Shown: positions 25,633-36,008, counted from the stretch's first letter. The stretch is DNA of 64,000 bases from an uncultured Flavobacteriales bacterium (GCA_943788755.1 CALSRM010000001.1:124001-188000); one strand, 5' to 3'. Translations and numbers: made by a program. The notes: generated by a model not told the origin, from the letters alone.

Positions 25633-26214
25633 ATGATATTACCTGTTATAGCATACGGAGATCCAGTTTTGAGAGCTGAATGCGAAGAAGTTGAGGAGGG
25701 TACTGACATGACTTCGGTTTTGAAAGATATGCGTGAAACAATGCATCAAGCTTCAGGTGTTGGTTTAGCAGCTCCACAAGTTGGGAAATCGATTCGCTTA
25801 TTTATTGTTGATGCTTCTCCGTTTGCGGAGGAAGAACCTGAAAATGAAGAGGAGGCGCAGAACTTTGAAATTCTAAAGGATTTTAAAAAAGTATTTATCA
25901 ATCCGATTATTGAAGAGGAGAGAGGAAAAAAGTGGGCTTTTTCGGAGGGTTGTCTTAGTATTCCTGGAATTCGAGAAGAGGTAATTCGAGAAAATATTGT
26001 CAAGATATCTTACTTCGATGAGGAATGGAATTTCCATGAAGAAGAGTACACAGGGGTTGCTGCTCGTATTATTCAGCATGAATACGATCATATTGAAGGA
26101 ATACTTTTTACAGATCATCTTAATCCGTTGAAAAAAAGAATGTTAAAGAGGAGGTTAACGGACATTTCCAAAGGTGAGGTTAGTGTAACCTACCGAATGA
26201 AATTTCCAAAATAA
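25633..26214 (+). CDS. def: Peptide deformylase
   Basis: A 193-residue enzyme that removes the N-formyl group from nascent proteins. The three family motifs are present: GVGLAAPQ (42-49), EGCLSI (105-110, with metal-binding Cys107) and QHEYDHIEG with His149, Glu150 and His153. A short acidic insertion after the first metal-side strand (AEEEPENEEEAQ, near 65-76) is typical of Bacteroidota deformylases. It has its own putative -7 box and is followed after 7 bp by a lipoprotein gene. Confidence 0.96.
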   Translation: MILPVIAYGDPVLRAECEEVEEGTDMTSVLKDMRETMHQASGVGLAAPQVGKSIRLFIVDASPFAEEEPENEEEAQNFEILKDFKKVFINPIIEEERGKKWAFSEGCLSIPGIREEVIRENIVKISYFDEEWNFHEEEYTGVAARIIQHEYDHIEGILFTDHLNPLKKRMLKRRLTDISKGEVSVTYRMKFPK

Positions 26215-26221
26215 ATTGAAT

Positions 26222-26785
26222 ATGAAGAAAGTTATTTATCTATTCGCGACTGTATTAATCTTTGCAAGTTGTGGAACCGAAGAAGTAAAATCAGATGAAC
26301 AAACAGCAGAACCTGTTACTCTTAGTTTGGAGGATCAATTTTCTGCCTTAGTAGAATTGGATAGCAAATTACTTACAACTGACTTATCCATTGATACAAA
26401 AGTTGCCAAACAGCTGTATGATGCTGCAAAGTTATTTGCTAGCGAAAATCCTTTACACGAAAAAGCACCGGATGCACTGGAACTTGCTGCAAAAGGTGCT
26501 GAAGGAATTGAAAAATATGATGAAGCTATTACTGTTTTACACAAAATCATAACAGATTATCCTGAGACAGAAAAAACGCCAATGTTTATGTATCGAAAGG
26601 CGATTATTCTTGAGGAAAATTTGGGGAAAAATGACAATGCTAAGGCAGCCTACCAGGCTCTGATAGAAAGATTTCCAAACGACGCACTATCTATTAGTGC
26701 AAAGGAGTATTTAGATATGGACTACCTCAATATGTCTAATGCAGAGTTAATTGAATTTTTGGAAAGCAAAAATCAAGATCAATAA
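26222..26785 (+). CDS. TPR-type lipoprotein
   Basis: A lipoprotein of 187 residues from ATG 26222; a TTG at 26216 in frame is unlikely. The signal peptide ends FASC with Cys17 lipidated. A short acidic linker leads to helical tetratricopeptide-like repeats (NPLHEKAPDALELAAKGAEG, KYDEAITVLHKIITDYPETE, NAKAAYQALIERFPNDAL), as in BamD-like proteins but shorter. It is probably a periplasmic adaptor; partner unknown. It directly follows def. Confidence 0.75.
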   Translation: MKKVIYLFATVLIFASCGTEEVKSDEQTAEPVTLSLEDQFSALVELDSKLLTTDLSIDTKVAKQLYDAAKLFASENPLHEKAPDALELAAKGAEGIEKYDEAITVLHKIITDYPETEKTPMFMYRKAIILEENLGKNDNAKAAYQALIERFPNDALSISAKEYLDMDYLNMSNAELIEFLESKNQDQ

Positions 26786-26794
26786 TAAGTTTGC

Positions 26795-27481
26795 TTAGTC
26801 GTAAAGTAGCTCTCCGTTTTCATCGGTAGTCAGAACTTCACTCATATAATCAAAGAATGGGCGCATGTTTTCAAAGACTTTGTTGGCTTCTTTGTAAAAG
26901 TCTTTTGAAAGCATTTCTTTTTCTGTAAACTTCTTAGAAACTAAAAACTGTTTGTAACGCAACAAGTCAATGTTTTTATGGTCTTTAGCAAATCCTTTTG
27001 GTGCTGTTTTTACTTTGCTTCCATCCAATTGACCAAAAGTATCTATAAATTTTTTGCTCTCAATTATCTTTCTTAATTCACTACCATCAGCAGCCAGTTC
27101 AACTCTAATTCGTTTTAGGTCTTCTGGGTTTGGGTTCCAAAAACCCCCACCTATGAAGCAATTTCCGGGTTCTATATGAAAATAATATCCACCTCTTAAG
27201 TAGTTGGTTGCTCTTTTAAAATACCCACCCCAATGCGTTTTGTAGGGTGTTTTGTCTTTTGAGAACCTTATATCTTTATAAATTCTATACAAAGACTTTT
27301 TTCCGGTAACAGTTTCGATGTTGTCGTGTTTTTTCATTTCTGATAACAAGCAATCAGCAAACGCAATGGTATTGTCTAGAGCGCTTTGATAAGCGGTGGC
27401 CTTATTTTCTTGAAACCAGTCTCGGTTGTTGTTTTTACTTAACTGTTTCAAAAAATTAATGTTGGACGTAGAAATTTGCAT
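26795..27481 (-). CDS. DUF2461 domain-containing protein (TIGR02453 family)
   Basis: A 228-residue cytosolic protein. The family signature is clear: NFLKQLSKNNNRDWFQENK at the N-terminus, then LYRIYKDIRFSKDKTPYKTH, the central GGYYFHIEPGNCFIGGGFW and a helical C-terminus (EKEMLSKDFYKEANKVF). The function of DUF2461 is unknown; some fungal members are linked to stress or toxins. It converges with the lipoprotein gene, with 9 bp between the stops. Confidence 0.85.
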   Translation of the reverse strand: MQISTSNINFLKQLSKNNNRDWFQENKATAYQSALDNTIAFADCLLSEMKKHDNIETVTGKKSLYRIYKDIRFSKDKTPYKTHWGGYFKRATNYLRGGYYFHIEPGNCFIGGGFWNPNPEDLKRIRVELAADGSELRKIIESKKFIDTFGQLDGSKVKTAPKGFAKDHKNIDLLRYKQFLVSKKFTEKEMLSKDFYKEANKVFENMRPFFDYMSEVLTTDENGELLYD

Positions 27482-27615
27482 GTTTAAGAATTAGAGTGTT
27501 AAATTATTAATAATTTGTCAAACGTTGGGGTTGTTAGAACATTCAAAATGAAAGTATATTTTTATCGGTATACGTATAACGGAGATGGTTTCAGTAGCCA
27601 TTATTTCGGAGAGTT

Positions 27616-29688
27616 TTATAATTGAAAACCTAAAACGAGTATATCATCTAATTGAGCCATTTCACCTCTCCATTGGTCAAGCTTTTTTTGCAGTTTTACA
27701 TTCGCATTATTTGGATCCGAAGCAAGCTCTTTTAGTATATTTTCAAATTCATCTATCCCCAATGAAGTGAACGTACTTCCTTCTAATTGATCATGAAAAC
27801 CGTCAGAATACATGAACACCCAATCGGTATTTTTTAAAGAAATTGATTGCGTTGTATACGTGCGGTTGAGCTTTTTATTTTTTGAGCTGTAACAGCCGCC
27901 AACTGGCAGCAAATCGGCTTGAAGTCTTATCGGCTTTTCGTTTTGGATAATGATTATTCCATTTCTTGCCCCGCTAAAATGCATCTCTTTAGTTTTTTTG
28001 TCAACTAAACATATTGAAATGTCCATTCCGTCTTGAATTTCCCCACCGCTGCTTTGATTTAGTACTGTAATAATTTCCTTGTTCAATTCTTCCAAAATTT
28101 TAGCTGTATCCAGTTGGTCTAATTTTACAATTTTATCCAAAAGTAAGCTTCCCATCATACTCATAAAGCCACCAGGCACTCCATGTCCTGTGCAGTCAAC
28201 AGATGCCACAACTGCAAAATTATCGAAGCAGCGGTACCAGTAAAAATCGCCACTAACGATGTCTTTTGGAAGGTAGAACGCAAAGAAATTCTTGAAAAAG
28301 GATTGAAGCCCTTCAGCGTCTGGCAGTATAGCCTCTTGAATGCGTTTGGCGTAATTTATAGAGTCGGTTATTACCTTGTTTTTTTTCTCGACTTTTAGTT
28401 TTTCTTTATTGAGGTCTGAATATGCGTTTTCAATTTCAATCTTCTTTTCACTGATAATATTCTTTTGTCTTCGAATAACTCTAAATCGATTGTATAAAAA
28501 CAATAGAAATCCTACTATAAGTAAGAGGATTCCTAGTAAGAAATATCGAAAAAATTGCTCCCTCTTTTTCTCCTCAACTCTAATTATATTGTTTGTTAAC
28601 TCTTTATTTTTGTAATCATTTTCTATTTTTTCTAGATTGTTAAGAAAGCTGAACTCAGTCAAAGCATTTTCTGTTTCTTTTTGTTTTATTCTTTGAACGG
28701 ATGCCAAATAAATTTCATGAAATTTAAGGGCAGAGTCAGGCATATTCCATGTTTTATATATCTCGTATTGACTTTTTGCACTTATTCTAATTTCTTTATG
28801 TAAATGCATCTTTTCTGCTTTTCTACGACTTTTACGGAAATAGGCTAATGCTAGCTCAGATTCTCCTTTTTCTCTCAAAAGATTTCCCAGCTCGTTTTCC
28901 GCTTTTGCCACTTCTGTTTGGTAGCCAACATCATTTCGAAGCGCTAAAGCTGCTTTTAAGAAATCGAAAGCCAAGTCGAATTGTTTTCTTTTTTGATAAA
29001 CTAAACCAACTCCAGCAAGCGTGTAAGCATAATCGTTTTTCTTTTGTATATCAGATAATGTATCAAGTGTTACAATTTTAAGGAGTACTTGGTGATGGGT
29101 ACTATGTGTTTTATCAAAAAAGAAAAGCGCACTGTCATATCGATTTTGGTCGAGATGTATGTAGGCAATATTATGATAAAGAGTTCTGAGATAATGAGCC
29201 TTTTTAATAGATGTTATATTTTTATCATTTATTAGTTTTATTTGCTTTGCTGTTTTTTGATAACATAAATACGCTTCCTCATATTCTTGGTTGTTATAAT
29301 AAACTAAACCTAAGTTAATTAATGACTTGCATTTTATGTCATAGAAACGCTGATATTGATCTGTTTTTTCTATTACTTTTCTATAGTAGCTGCATGCTTT
29401 ATCACTAGCGCCGATATTAAAACACATTCTCCCTAAAGAATTTAGAGAATTCAATTCTAATTCATTGTAGTTATTAGACTCCGCAAGGTGCAAGCATTTC
29501 TCAAAAAGCTGCAATGCCATAGATGGATTCGACTTTTCTGAAATTTCCCCTTTATGATAGACGGCGCTACACAATACTGAGTCGTTTTCTGGGTTATTAA
29601 TAATAGCATTTAGTGAGTCAATCTGATTAGTTACTTGACCAATACTTACTGCGCAATAAAGCGAGGAAAACAAAAGAAATTTCTTCAT
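27616..29688 (-). CDS. TPR sensor with SpoIIE PP2C phosphatase output
   Basis: A 690-residue protein with a signal peptide (MKKFLLFSSLYCAVSIGQV), about eight tetratricopeptide repeats (30-350), one membrane segment at about 380-400, a coiled coil (KIEIENAYSDLNKEKLKVEK) and a SpoIIE/PP2C phosphatase from about 470. The phosphatase has SGDFYW, DCTGHGVPGG, GEIQDGMDIS and YSDGFHDQ. It shares output and architecture logic with the protein at 9287-12595 but senses through TPRs instead of a propeller. Such proteins usually control an anti-anti-sigma switch. Divergent from the M14 peptidase. Confidence 0.9.
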   Translation of the reverse strand: MKKFLLFSSLYCAVSIGQVTNQIDSLNAIINNPENDSVLCSAVYHKGEISEKSNPSMALQLFEKCLHLAESNNYNELELNSLNSLGRMCFNIGASDKACSYYRKVIEKTDQYQRFYDIKCKSLINLGLVYYNNQEYEEAYLCYQKTAKQIKLINDKNITSIKKAHYLRTLYHNIAYIHLDQNRYDSALFFFDKTHSTHHQVLLKIVTLDTLSDIQKKNDYAYTLAGVGLVYQKRKQFDLAFDFLKAALALRNDVGYQTEVAKAENELGNLLREKGESELALAYFRKSRRKAEKMHLHKEIRISAKSQYEIYKTWNMPDSALKFHEIYLASVQRIKQKETENALTEFSFLNNLEKIENDYKNKELTNNIIRVEEKKREQFFRYFLLGILLLIVGFLLFLYNRFRVIRRQKNIISEKKIEIENAYSDLNKEKLKVEKKNKVITDSINYAKRIQEAILPDAEGLQSFFKNFFAFYLPKDIVSGDFYWYRCFDNFAVVASVDCTGHGVPGGFMSMMGSLLLDKIVKLDQLDTAKILEELNKEIITVLNQSSGGEIQDGMDISICLVDKKTKEMHFSGARNGIIIIQNEKPIRLQADLLPVGGCYSSKNKKLNRTYTTQSISLKNTDWVFMYSDGFHDQLEGSTFTSLGIDEFENILKELASDPNNANVKLQKKLDQWRGEMAQLDDILVLGFQL

Positions 29689-29730
29689 GAATTCAATATA
29701 ATAAGAAAACTCATTATATTCGACGAAATC

Positions 29731-31452
29731 ATGAAGTATATTTTATTGTCATTTCTTATTGGGCTTATGTTCAACGTTTCAGCGCAAATTGATTTTTTGT
29801 ATCAAAATAATCTTTCATTTTCTTATTCAGAAACGATTGAAAGTTATAAAATGCTGGATAGCCTATATGCCAATGCGAGGTTAGTAGAAATTGGTAAATC
29901 AGATATTGGTAGACCTATACATTTATTTATAGTTTCAGAAGCGGGCGATTTTTCACCTGAATCACTCCACAGCAAAGGAAAGGCTATTTTGTTAATCAAT
30001 AATGGCATTCACCCAGGAGAGCCCTGCGGAATTGACGCGAGCTTAAAATTTGCCGAAGATTTATTGTCGAGCGAAAAGAAATTGTTAAAAAACACAGCAG
30101 TCTGCATAATTCCATTTTATAACATTGGCGGAGGTTTAAATAGGTCTTGTTGCAGTAGGGCAATGCAAAACGGTCCACAAGAATATGGTTTTAGAGGAAA
30201 TGCCCAAAACAGAGACCTGAATCGAGACTTTATAAAATGCGACTCTGAAAATGCGAAAGCTTTTACCAAAATATACCATCAATGGAACCCTGAGGTATTT
30301 GTAGATTGTCACACAACCAATGGCTCTGATTTTCAATATGGAATGAGTATAATCGCCACGCAAAAGGATAAACTCAACAAACGCGTTAGCGACTACTTAA
30401 ACAATAAAATGCTTCCTTTTTTGTATAAGGACATGGCTTCTAAAAAAATGGAGATAATCCCTTATGTATATAACGTGGATAAATCTCCAGATAATGGAAT
30501 TCAGGACTATTTGGAAACACCTCGTTATTCAACGGGCTATACAACCTTGTTTAATTCAATAGGTTTTGTCACTGAAGCATTGAAATACAAAAAATACAGT
30601 GAAAGAGTTGAACAGACGTATGCCTTCTTGCATTCTTCAATAACATGGATGAATGAGAATAGTTCAGAAATAATAGCAACAAAGCAACTTGCTGATGCAG
30701 ATGTTAAGCAGCAAAAAACATTTGTGATCTCTTGGGAAAGAGATACAATTACTCACCAAATTATTGATTTTAAAGGCTATGAAGTGGAGGAGGTAGAAAG
30801 TGCTTTTGGTAAAAATGCTAAAAAAACAATTTACAATCACGATAAACCTTTTATCAAGAAAATTAAGTACTTCAATAAATTTAACCCTGATATTATTGTT
30901 GAAAAACCCATAGCTTATATTGTTCCACAGGCTTACAAATATGTGGTAGAAAGATTAAGGTTGAATCAAATTGAAATGGTGGAAATTAAAAATGACACAA
31001 GTATAACTGCTGAAGTCTATTACATAAAAGACTATGAAACGGTAAAGACTCCTTATGAAGGCCATTACTTGCATTATGATTTAGAAGTTATTAAAAAGAT
31101 TGCACCCATTGATTATTATAAAGGTGATTTCATTGTTTATACAAATCAGGCTTCTAATCGATATATTGTTGAAGCTCTAGAGCCACAAGGAGTTGATTCA
31201 TATTTTGCATGGAATTTTTTCGATGGCATTTTACAGCAGAAAGAATGGTTTTCTCCTTTCTCTTTTGAAGATGAAGCTATAAAGTTGTTAAATGATGATT
31301 CAAAGTTGAAGGTTGAATTTCAGAATAAAATGAAATCCGACGAAAATTTTGCAAAGAGTCAGTGGGAACAGCTATTTTTTATATATCAAAGGTCACCGTA
31401 TTACGAAAAAACGCACAATAGATATCCTGTTGCTAGGTTAATAAAATGGTAA
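29731..31452 (+). CDS. Secreted M14-family zinc carboxypeptidase
   Basis: Start ATG 29731 gives a signal peptide (MKYILLSFLIGLMFNVSAQ) and 573 residues; an earlier in-frame start at 29635 lies inside the divergent gene. The zinc-binding HPGE (His94, Glu97) appears in INNGIHPGEPCG, followed by LNRDFIK with Arg and FVDCHTTNGSDF with the third ligand His. The general-base Glu should be in GFVTEALKY. Beyond about 330, a long C-terminal domain without recognised motifs is typical of Bacteroidota M14 proteins. It degrades extracellular peptides or possibly muropeptides. Confidence 0.85.
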   Translation: MKYILLSFLIGLMFNVSAQIDFLYQNNLSFSYSETIESYKMLDSLYANARLVEIGKSDIGRPIHLFIVSEAGDFSPESLHSKGKAILLINNGIHPGEPCGIDASLKFAEDLLSSEKKLLKNTAVCIIPFYNIGGGLNRSCCSRAMQNGPQEYGFRGNAQNRDLNRDFIKCDSENAKAFTKIYHQWNPEVFVDCHTTNGSDFQYGMSIIATQKDKLNKRVSDYLNNKMLPFLYKDMASKKMEIIPYVYNVDKSPDNGIQDYLETPRYSTGYTTLFNSIGFVTEALKYKKYSERVEQTYAFLHSSITWMNENSSEIIATKQLADADVKQQKTFVISWERDTITHQIIDFKGYEVEEVESAFGKNAKKTIYNHDKPFIKKIKYFNKFNPDIIVEKPIAYIVPQAYKYVVERLRLNQIEMVEIKNDTSITAEVYYIKDYETVKTPYEGHYLHYDLEVIKKIAPIDYYKGDFIVYTNQASNRYIVEALEPQGVDSYFAWNFFDGILQQKEWFSPFSFEDEAIKLLNDDSKLKVEFQNKMKSDENFAKSQWEQLFFIYQRSPYYEKTHNRYPVARLIKW

Positions 31453-31550
31453 TATTTTCTGAATTTTTCAAAAGATCGAATTAAACATTATTTTAAGTAA
31501 GATAAAGTGAGTATTTTTGCACGATTTTGAACAACAAATAAGATTATTTA

Positions 31551-33053
31551 GTGCAAGAGAGCGACATCAAAGAAAAAGAGGGTAAGAAGTTATACGATTA
31601 CCAAAAGAATGATTTGGATGAGATTTTCCGAAGGGTAAATGAGCATCCCGATAATTATAATTTTCTTTATCAATTGCCAACAGGAGGAGGAAAGACCGTT
31701 ATTTTTACTGAGATTGCGAAAAGGTATATTCAGGAAACAGGAAAAAAAGCATTAGTACTTACACACAGAATAGAGTTGTGTAAACAGACTTCTAATATGC
31801 TTTTCGAATTTGGTGTAAAGAATAAAATAATCAATAGTAAGGTTAAGGAATTGCCAGATCAAGCAGATTTCACTTGTTTTGTTGCAATGGTTGAGACATT
31901 AAATAATAGGCTCAATGACGGTTTAGATATTAGTGATGTTGGCTTGGTAATAATCGATGAGGCACATTATAATTCATTTCGTAAATTATTTAAACATTTC
32001 GAAAAGTGTATTATTCTTGGAGTTACTGCAACTCCGCTGAGTTCCAACATAAAATTACCAATGTATGAGAATTACGATGAGTTAATTGTTGGTAATTCAA
32101 TTAATTCTTTGATTGGAAGTGGCTTTTTATCAAAAGCAACGACATATAGTTTTGATGTCAGTTTACGCTCGCTAAGGATTGGTATTAATGGAGATTACAC
32201 AGTTCGTTCTTCGGAGTTGCTTTATGGTAATTATTCAATGCTGGAAAAGTTGCTATATGCTTATGAGCAAAAGTCAAAAGACAAGAAGACATTAATATTT
32301 AACAATGGTATTAATACATCAAAATTGGTCCATGAGACTTTTTACAATGCAGGATATGACGTTAAGCACTTGGATAATACCAATTCCGATAATGAAAGGA
32401 AGGAGATTATTCAATGGTTTAAACATACTCCAAATGCAATTTTAACATCTGTAGGAATACTGACTACAGGTTTTGATGAGCCTACAGTGGATACGATTAT
32501 TCTAAATCGTGCTACCAAATCTTTGACACTTTATCACCAAATGATAGGAAGAGGATCAAGGGTGCTCCCTAATAAGAAAGAATTTACGGTAATTGATATG
32601 GGTAATAATGCTGCTAGATTTGGTTTGTGGAATGCTCCAATTGATTGGTATGCTATTTTTAAGTCACCTGACTTTTATCTGCAGAATATTGTAGATGATG
32701 AAGAGATTGAACGTCAGTTTAGGTACCTAATGCCGGAAGAATTAAAGGGAAATTTTAAAAACTCTACAGATATAGATTTTGATATTAAGGCGGATTACAA
32801 AAATGTTATTAAAAATGGATTAAGACCCAAAGCAGCAATTGATAATTCCATTAATCATCATGCCAAGATATGTGTTGAAAATGCTGAGGAGCAGATGGAT
32901 TCTCTTGCTTTAGTTGATTTATTGAAAGATGATATAGAGTATAAGGTTAAACAATACTCTTATTGTATATGCAAAAGTACGCCAAGTTATATCAAATGGC
33001 TAAGAGAAGAGTACACACGCAAGTTGCGTTACGCTGTTCGTCAGGCTTATTAA
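31551..33053 (+). CDS. DEAD/DEAH-box SF2 helicase
   Basis: A 500-residue ATPase with GTG start at 31551, following a likely -7 box TATTTTTG at 31512-31519. Motifs: Q-like YQKNDLDEIF, Walker A GGGKT, DEAH, TATP, ILTTGFDEP (motif V) and QMIGRGSR (motif VI). The last 120 residues are basic with a compact helical end (SYIKWLREEYTRKLRYAVRQ). It is related to UvrB/RecQ-like and restriction-subunit helicases but carries no nuclease domain. Found widely in Flavobacteriia as a single gene; its exact role in repair is unknown. Confidence 0.87.
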   Translation: MQESDIKEKEGKKLYDYQKNDLDEIFRRVNEHPDNYNFLYQLPTGGGKTVIFTEIAKRYIQETGKKALVLTHRIELCKQTSNMLFEFGVKNKIINSKVKELPDQADFTCFVAMVETLNNRLNDGLDISDVGLVIIDEAHYNSFRKLFKHFEKCIILGVTATPLSSNIKLPMYENYDELIVGNSINSLIGSGFLSKATTYSFDVSLRSLRIGINGDYTVRSSELLYGNYSMLEKLLYAYEQKSKDKKTLIFNNGINTSKLVHETFYNAGYDVKHLDNTNSDNERKEIIQWFKHTPNAILTSVGILTTGFDEPTVDTIILNRATKSLTLYHQMIGRGSRVLPNKKEFTVIDMGNNAARFGLWNAPIDWYAIFKSPDFYLQNIVDDEEIERQFRYLMPEELKGNFKNSTDIDFDIKADYKNVIKNGLRPKAAIDNSINHHAKICVENAEEQMDSLALVDLLKDDIEYKVKQYSYCICKSTPSYIKWLREEYTRKLRYAVRQAY

Positions 33054-33099
33054 AATAAATTTTATTGAAAGTTTTACTTCAGGGTTGAAGAAAAAAAAT

Positions 33100-33194
33100 G
33101 GGCAAGCTACTTACATCGCATCGCTCAACCACCGACCCTTGCTATGTTCCCATTCTGGGGGATTAAGTAGGAGCTGATCGTATAAGACTTGCCC
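33100..33194 (-). ncRNA. ffs: Small signal recognition particle RNA (4.5S-type)
   Basis: A 95-nt minus-strand RNA bounded by the terminal stem GGGCAAG / CTTGCCC. The apical domain IV is recognisable: CCCCCAGAATGGGAA, then ATAGCAAGGG with the asymmetric GGAA-like and AGCA internal loops that bind Ffh. A run of eight T follows immediately (33091-33098), acting as terminator. A TACTTTTG -7 box (33199-33206) sits just upstream. Confidence 0.87.
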
Positions 33195-33198
33195 AACG

Positions 33199-33206
33199 CA
33201 AAAGTA
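33199..33206 (-). promoter_or_regulatory. -7 box of the SRP RNA gene
   Basis: On the minus strand TACTTTTG, five bases before the RNA 5' end, matches TAnnTTTG at the expected distance. Confidence 0.6.
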
Positions 33207-33254
33207 AACAAATGTTTAAAAAATCCTACGGAATAATTATAAATAAATAATTAT

Positions 33255-34091
33255 TTAAATAGGTAAGTGCTCGTCGTTTGTAATCAGCGCATTATCAAGC
33301 ATTTTTTCTAAATCAGAAAAATCATGTATATCCTTATCAAGAAGGTGAGTTGGAGATACATTTCTCAATGCGTTAAACATAATAGCTCTACGATTAGGAT
33401 ATCTTTTTTCCCAGTTTGTCAATAATTCTTTCATCATTTGACGTTGCAAATTGGGTTGAGCGCCACATAAGTTGCACGGAATAATAGGATGGTTTCTTAG
33501 TTTCGAGAATGCAGCGATTTCAGATTCTTTACAATATGCCAAAGGCCGAATTACGATATGTGCACTGTCATTGGTAATGTATTTTGGTGGCATAGCTTCC
33601 ATCTTTCCCGCAAAGAATAGATTCAGCATAAACGTTTCAATAATATCGTCTCTATGGTGTCCTAGAGCAACTTTATTGCATCCATGATTTTTTGCTGTGG
33701 TATATAAAACACCTCTCCTTAATCGAGAGCATAGACTGCATGTTGTTTTTCCTTCAGGAACTTTTTCTTTTACAATGCTATAAGTGTCTTTTTCTACTAT
33801 ATCAAAAGGAACACCTAGTTCAGTAAGGTACTTAGGAAGCGTTTCTTCTGGGAATCCAGGTTGTTTTTGGTCTAGGTTAACAGCTAGTATTTCGAAATCT
33901 ATGTCAGAGTAATTTTTAAAGTGCAGTAAACAATCTAGTAGGGTATAACTGTCTTTTCCACCAGAAACACACACCATGACCTTGTCACCGTTCTCAATCA
34001 TATTGAAATCTTGCATCGCATTCCACACGTCTGTATGCAGCCGCTTTCGAAGCTTTTTAAGTGGGTTTAGGGGCTTTTTTTTATCTGACAT
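33255..34091 (-). CDS. ttcA: tRNA 2-thiocytidine(32) synthetase TtcA
   Basis: A protein of 278 residues from ATG 34091 ([13 protein letters not shown]); the earlier start at 34112 adds seven residues not typical of the family. The ATP-pyrophosphatase P-loop SGGKDS is at 43-48. Iron-sulfur/sulfur-transfer cysteines are in [12 protein letters not shown] and PCNLCGAQ. TtcA thiolates C32 of certain tRNAs using a [4Fe-4S] cluster. It reads toward the SRP RNA gene, and the shared 60-bp gap carries the SRP promoter. Confidence 0.92.
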   Translation of the reverse strand: MSDKKKPLNPLKKLRKRLHTDVWNAMQDFNMIENGDKVMVCVSGGKDSYTLLDCLLHFKNYSDIDFEILAVNLDQKQPGFPEETLPKYLTELGVPFDIVEKDTYSIVKEKVPEGKTTCSLCSRLRRGVLYTTAKNHGCNKVALGHHRDDIIETFMLNLFFAGKMEAMPPKYITNDSAHIVIRPLAYCKESEIAAFSKLRNHPIIPCNLCGAQPNLQRQMMKELLTNWEKRYPNRRAIMFNALRNVSPTHLLDKDIHDFSDLEKMLDNALITNDEHLPI

Positions 34092-34212
34092 TTTTCTTAT
34101 TTCGAAATGCAAATGTAATGCATTTTGGTACTTGAGAAAGTATTGTTAGAATCAAAATGAGTGTATGGTCTAATATAAAGTGAACTTTACGTTATTAATA
34201 GGTTATTTATTC

Positions 34213-34220
34213 TACTTTTG
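34213..34220 (+). promoter_or_regulatory. -7 box of typA
   Basis: TACTTTTG lies 21 bases upstream of ATG 34242. A -33 TTG is not obvious at 19-20 bp, so only the -7 element supports it. Confidence 0.55.
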
Positions 34221-34241
34221 CGGCTTCATAAAAAACCTAGT

Positions 34242-36002
34242 ATGCAATCAATCAGAAACATCGCTATTATAGCACACGTCGATCACGGAAAAACAACATT
34301 AGTTGATAAAATAATTGGGGAATGTCAAGTACTCGACCCAAGGAAAGAATCGAAAGATTTAATCTTAGACAACAATGACCTTGAAAGAGAAAGAGGTATT
34401 ACCATTCTTTCAAAGAATGTTTCGGTAAATTATAAAGGTGTGAAAATCAATATAATTGATACACCTGGTCACGCCGATTTTGGAGGTGAAGTAGAACGTG
34501 TATTAAAAATGGCTGATGGTGTATTACTATTGGTAGATGCTTTTGAGGGCCCAATGCCTCAAACGCGTTTTGTACTAACCAAGGCACTTGAGTTAGGACT
34601 AAAACCTATTGTTGTCGTTAACAAAGTCGATAAAGATAATTGTACTCCAGATTTAGCGCAAGACAATGTTTTTGACCTGATGTTTAATCTAGATGCTACA
34701 GAAGATCAATTGGATTTTGTTACAATTTTTGGTTCTGCAAAAAACGGTTGGATGAGTACAGATTATCAGAAACCAACTACTAACATAATTCCATTATTGG
34801 ATGCTATTGTAGAAAGCATACCAGAAGCACCTTATAACGAGGGAACTCCACAAATGCAAATTACTTCTTTAGATTTTTCAGCATTTACAGGACGTATAGC
34901 AATTGGAAGGTTGTTGAGAGGAGATTTAGAAGTAGGTAAGGATTATTCGCTTTGCACAGCAAGTGGAAATAAAAAGGTTAGAATAAAAGAACTCCATGTT
35001 TTTATTGGTCTAGGGAAAGAGAAAGTTGAAAAAGTAAGAAGTGGAGATATTTGCGCTGTTGTTGGTATTGAAGGATTTGAAATAGGTGACACTGTTGCTG
35101 ATTTGGATAACCCTGAAGCGTTAGGAAGGATTAAAGTAGATGAACCAACCATGAGTATGTTGTTTACAATTAACAACTCTCCATTTTTTGGTAAAGAAGG
35201 AAAATTCGTTACATCTCGTCACTTAAGAGATAGGTTATATAAAGAATTAGAAAAAAATCTTGCATTAAAAGTTGAGCCTACAGGTACTGAAGATAAGTTT
35301 ACTGTATTTGGTAGAGGTGTTCTTCACTTATCAGTTTTGATTGAAACTATGCGAAGAGAAGGATATGAACTGCAGGTTGGAAAACCACAAGTTATTATCA
35401 AAGAGATTGACGGTGTTAAATGCGAACCCTATGAAACAATGGTAATTGATGTTCCGGAAGAAGTTTCTGGTAAAGCAATTGAATTGGTTACGCAGCGTAA
35501 GGGTGATATGCTAGTAATGGAACCAAAAGGTGATTTACAACATTTAGAATTTGATATTCCATCCAGAGGAATAATTGGATTGAGAAATATTATGCTTACT
35601 GCAACATCAGGTCAGGCAATTATGACACATCGTTTTAGAGAATATGCTCCGTTAAAAGGTGATATTCCTGGAAGAAACAAAGGTTCTTTGGTCTCTTTAG
35701 AGCAAGGGCAAGTTTTAGCTTATTCATTAAATAAGTTGCAAGATAGAGGCCGTTTCTTTTTGGAGCCAGGTGAGCAAACGTACAAAGGGATGGTAATTGG
35801 TGAGCATTCTCGCGATACTGATTTAGAACTAAACATTACCAAAGGAAAGCAATTAACAAATATGCGTAAATCCGGAACGGATGAAGCAGAAAAAATTGCA
35901 CCTAAAGTTAAATTTTCATTGGAAGAAGCTATGGAGTACATCAAAGAAGATGAGTACTTAGAAGTTACTCCTGAAAGTTTAAGAATGCGAAAGATTTCAT
36001 AA
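34242..36002 (+). CDS. typA: Translational GTPase TypA/BipA
   Basis: Start ATG 34242 (MQSIRNIAIIAHVDHGKTTL); an upstream in-frame TTG-type start would cross the promoter. 586 residues, normal for TypA. GTPase motifs: AHVDHGKTT (P-loop), DLERERGITI (switch), DTPGHADFGGEV and NKVDK. EF-G-like domains II, III and V and the BipA-specific C-terminus (SLEEAMEYIKEDEYLEVTP) follow. It binds the ribosome under cold or stress and aids 50S assembly. A GTG-started mltG follows after 18 bp. Confidence 0.96.
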   Translation: MQSIRNIAIIAHVDHGKTTLVDKIIGECQVLDPRKESKDLILDNNDLERERGITILSKNVSVNYKGVKINIIDTPGHADFGGEVERVLKMADGVLLLVDAFEGPMPQTRFVLTKALELGLKPIVVVNKVDKDNCTPDLAQDNVFDLMFNLDATEDQLDFVTIFGSAKNGWMSTDYQKPTTNIIPLLDAIVESIPEAPYNEGTPQMQITSLDFSAFTGRIAIGRLLRGDLEVGKDYSLCTASGNKKVRIKELHVFIGLGKEKVEKVRSGDICAVVGIEGFEIGDTVADLDNPEALGRIKVDEPTMSMLFTINNSPFFGKEGKFVTSRHLRDRLYKELEKNLALKVEPTGTEDKFTVFGRGVLHLSVLIETMRREGYELQVGKPQVIIKEIDGVKCEPYETMVIDVPEEVSGKAIELVTQRKGDMLVMEPKGDLQHLEFDIPSRGIIGLRNIMLTATSGQAIMTHRFREYAPLKGDIPGRNKGSLVSLEQGQVLAYSLNKLQDRGRFFLEPGEQTYKGMVIGEHSRDTDLELNITKGKQLTNMRKSGTDEAEKIAPKVKFSLEEAMEYIKEDEYLEVTPESLRMRKIS

Positions 36003-36008
36003 ATAGCT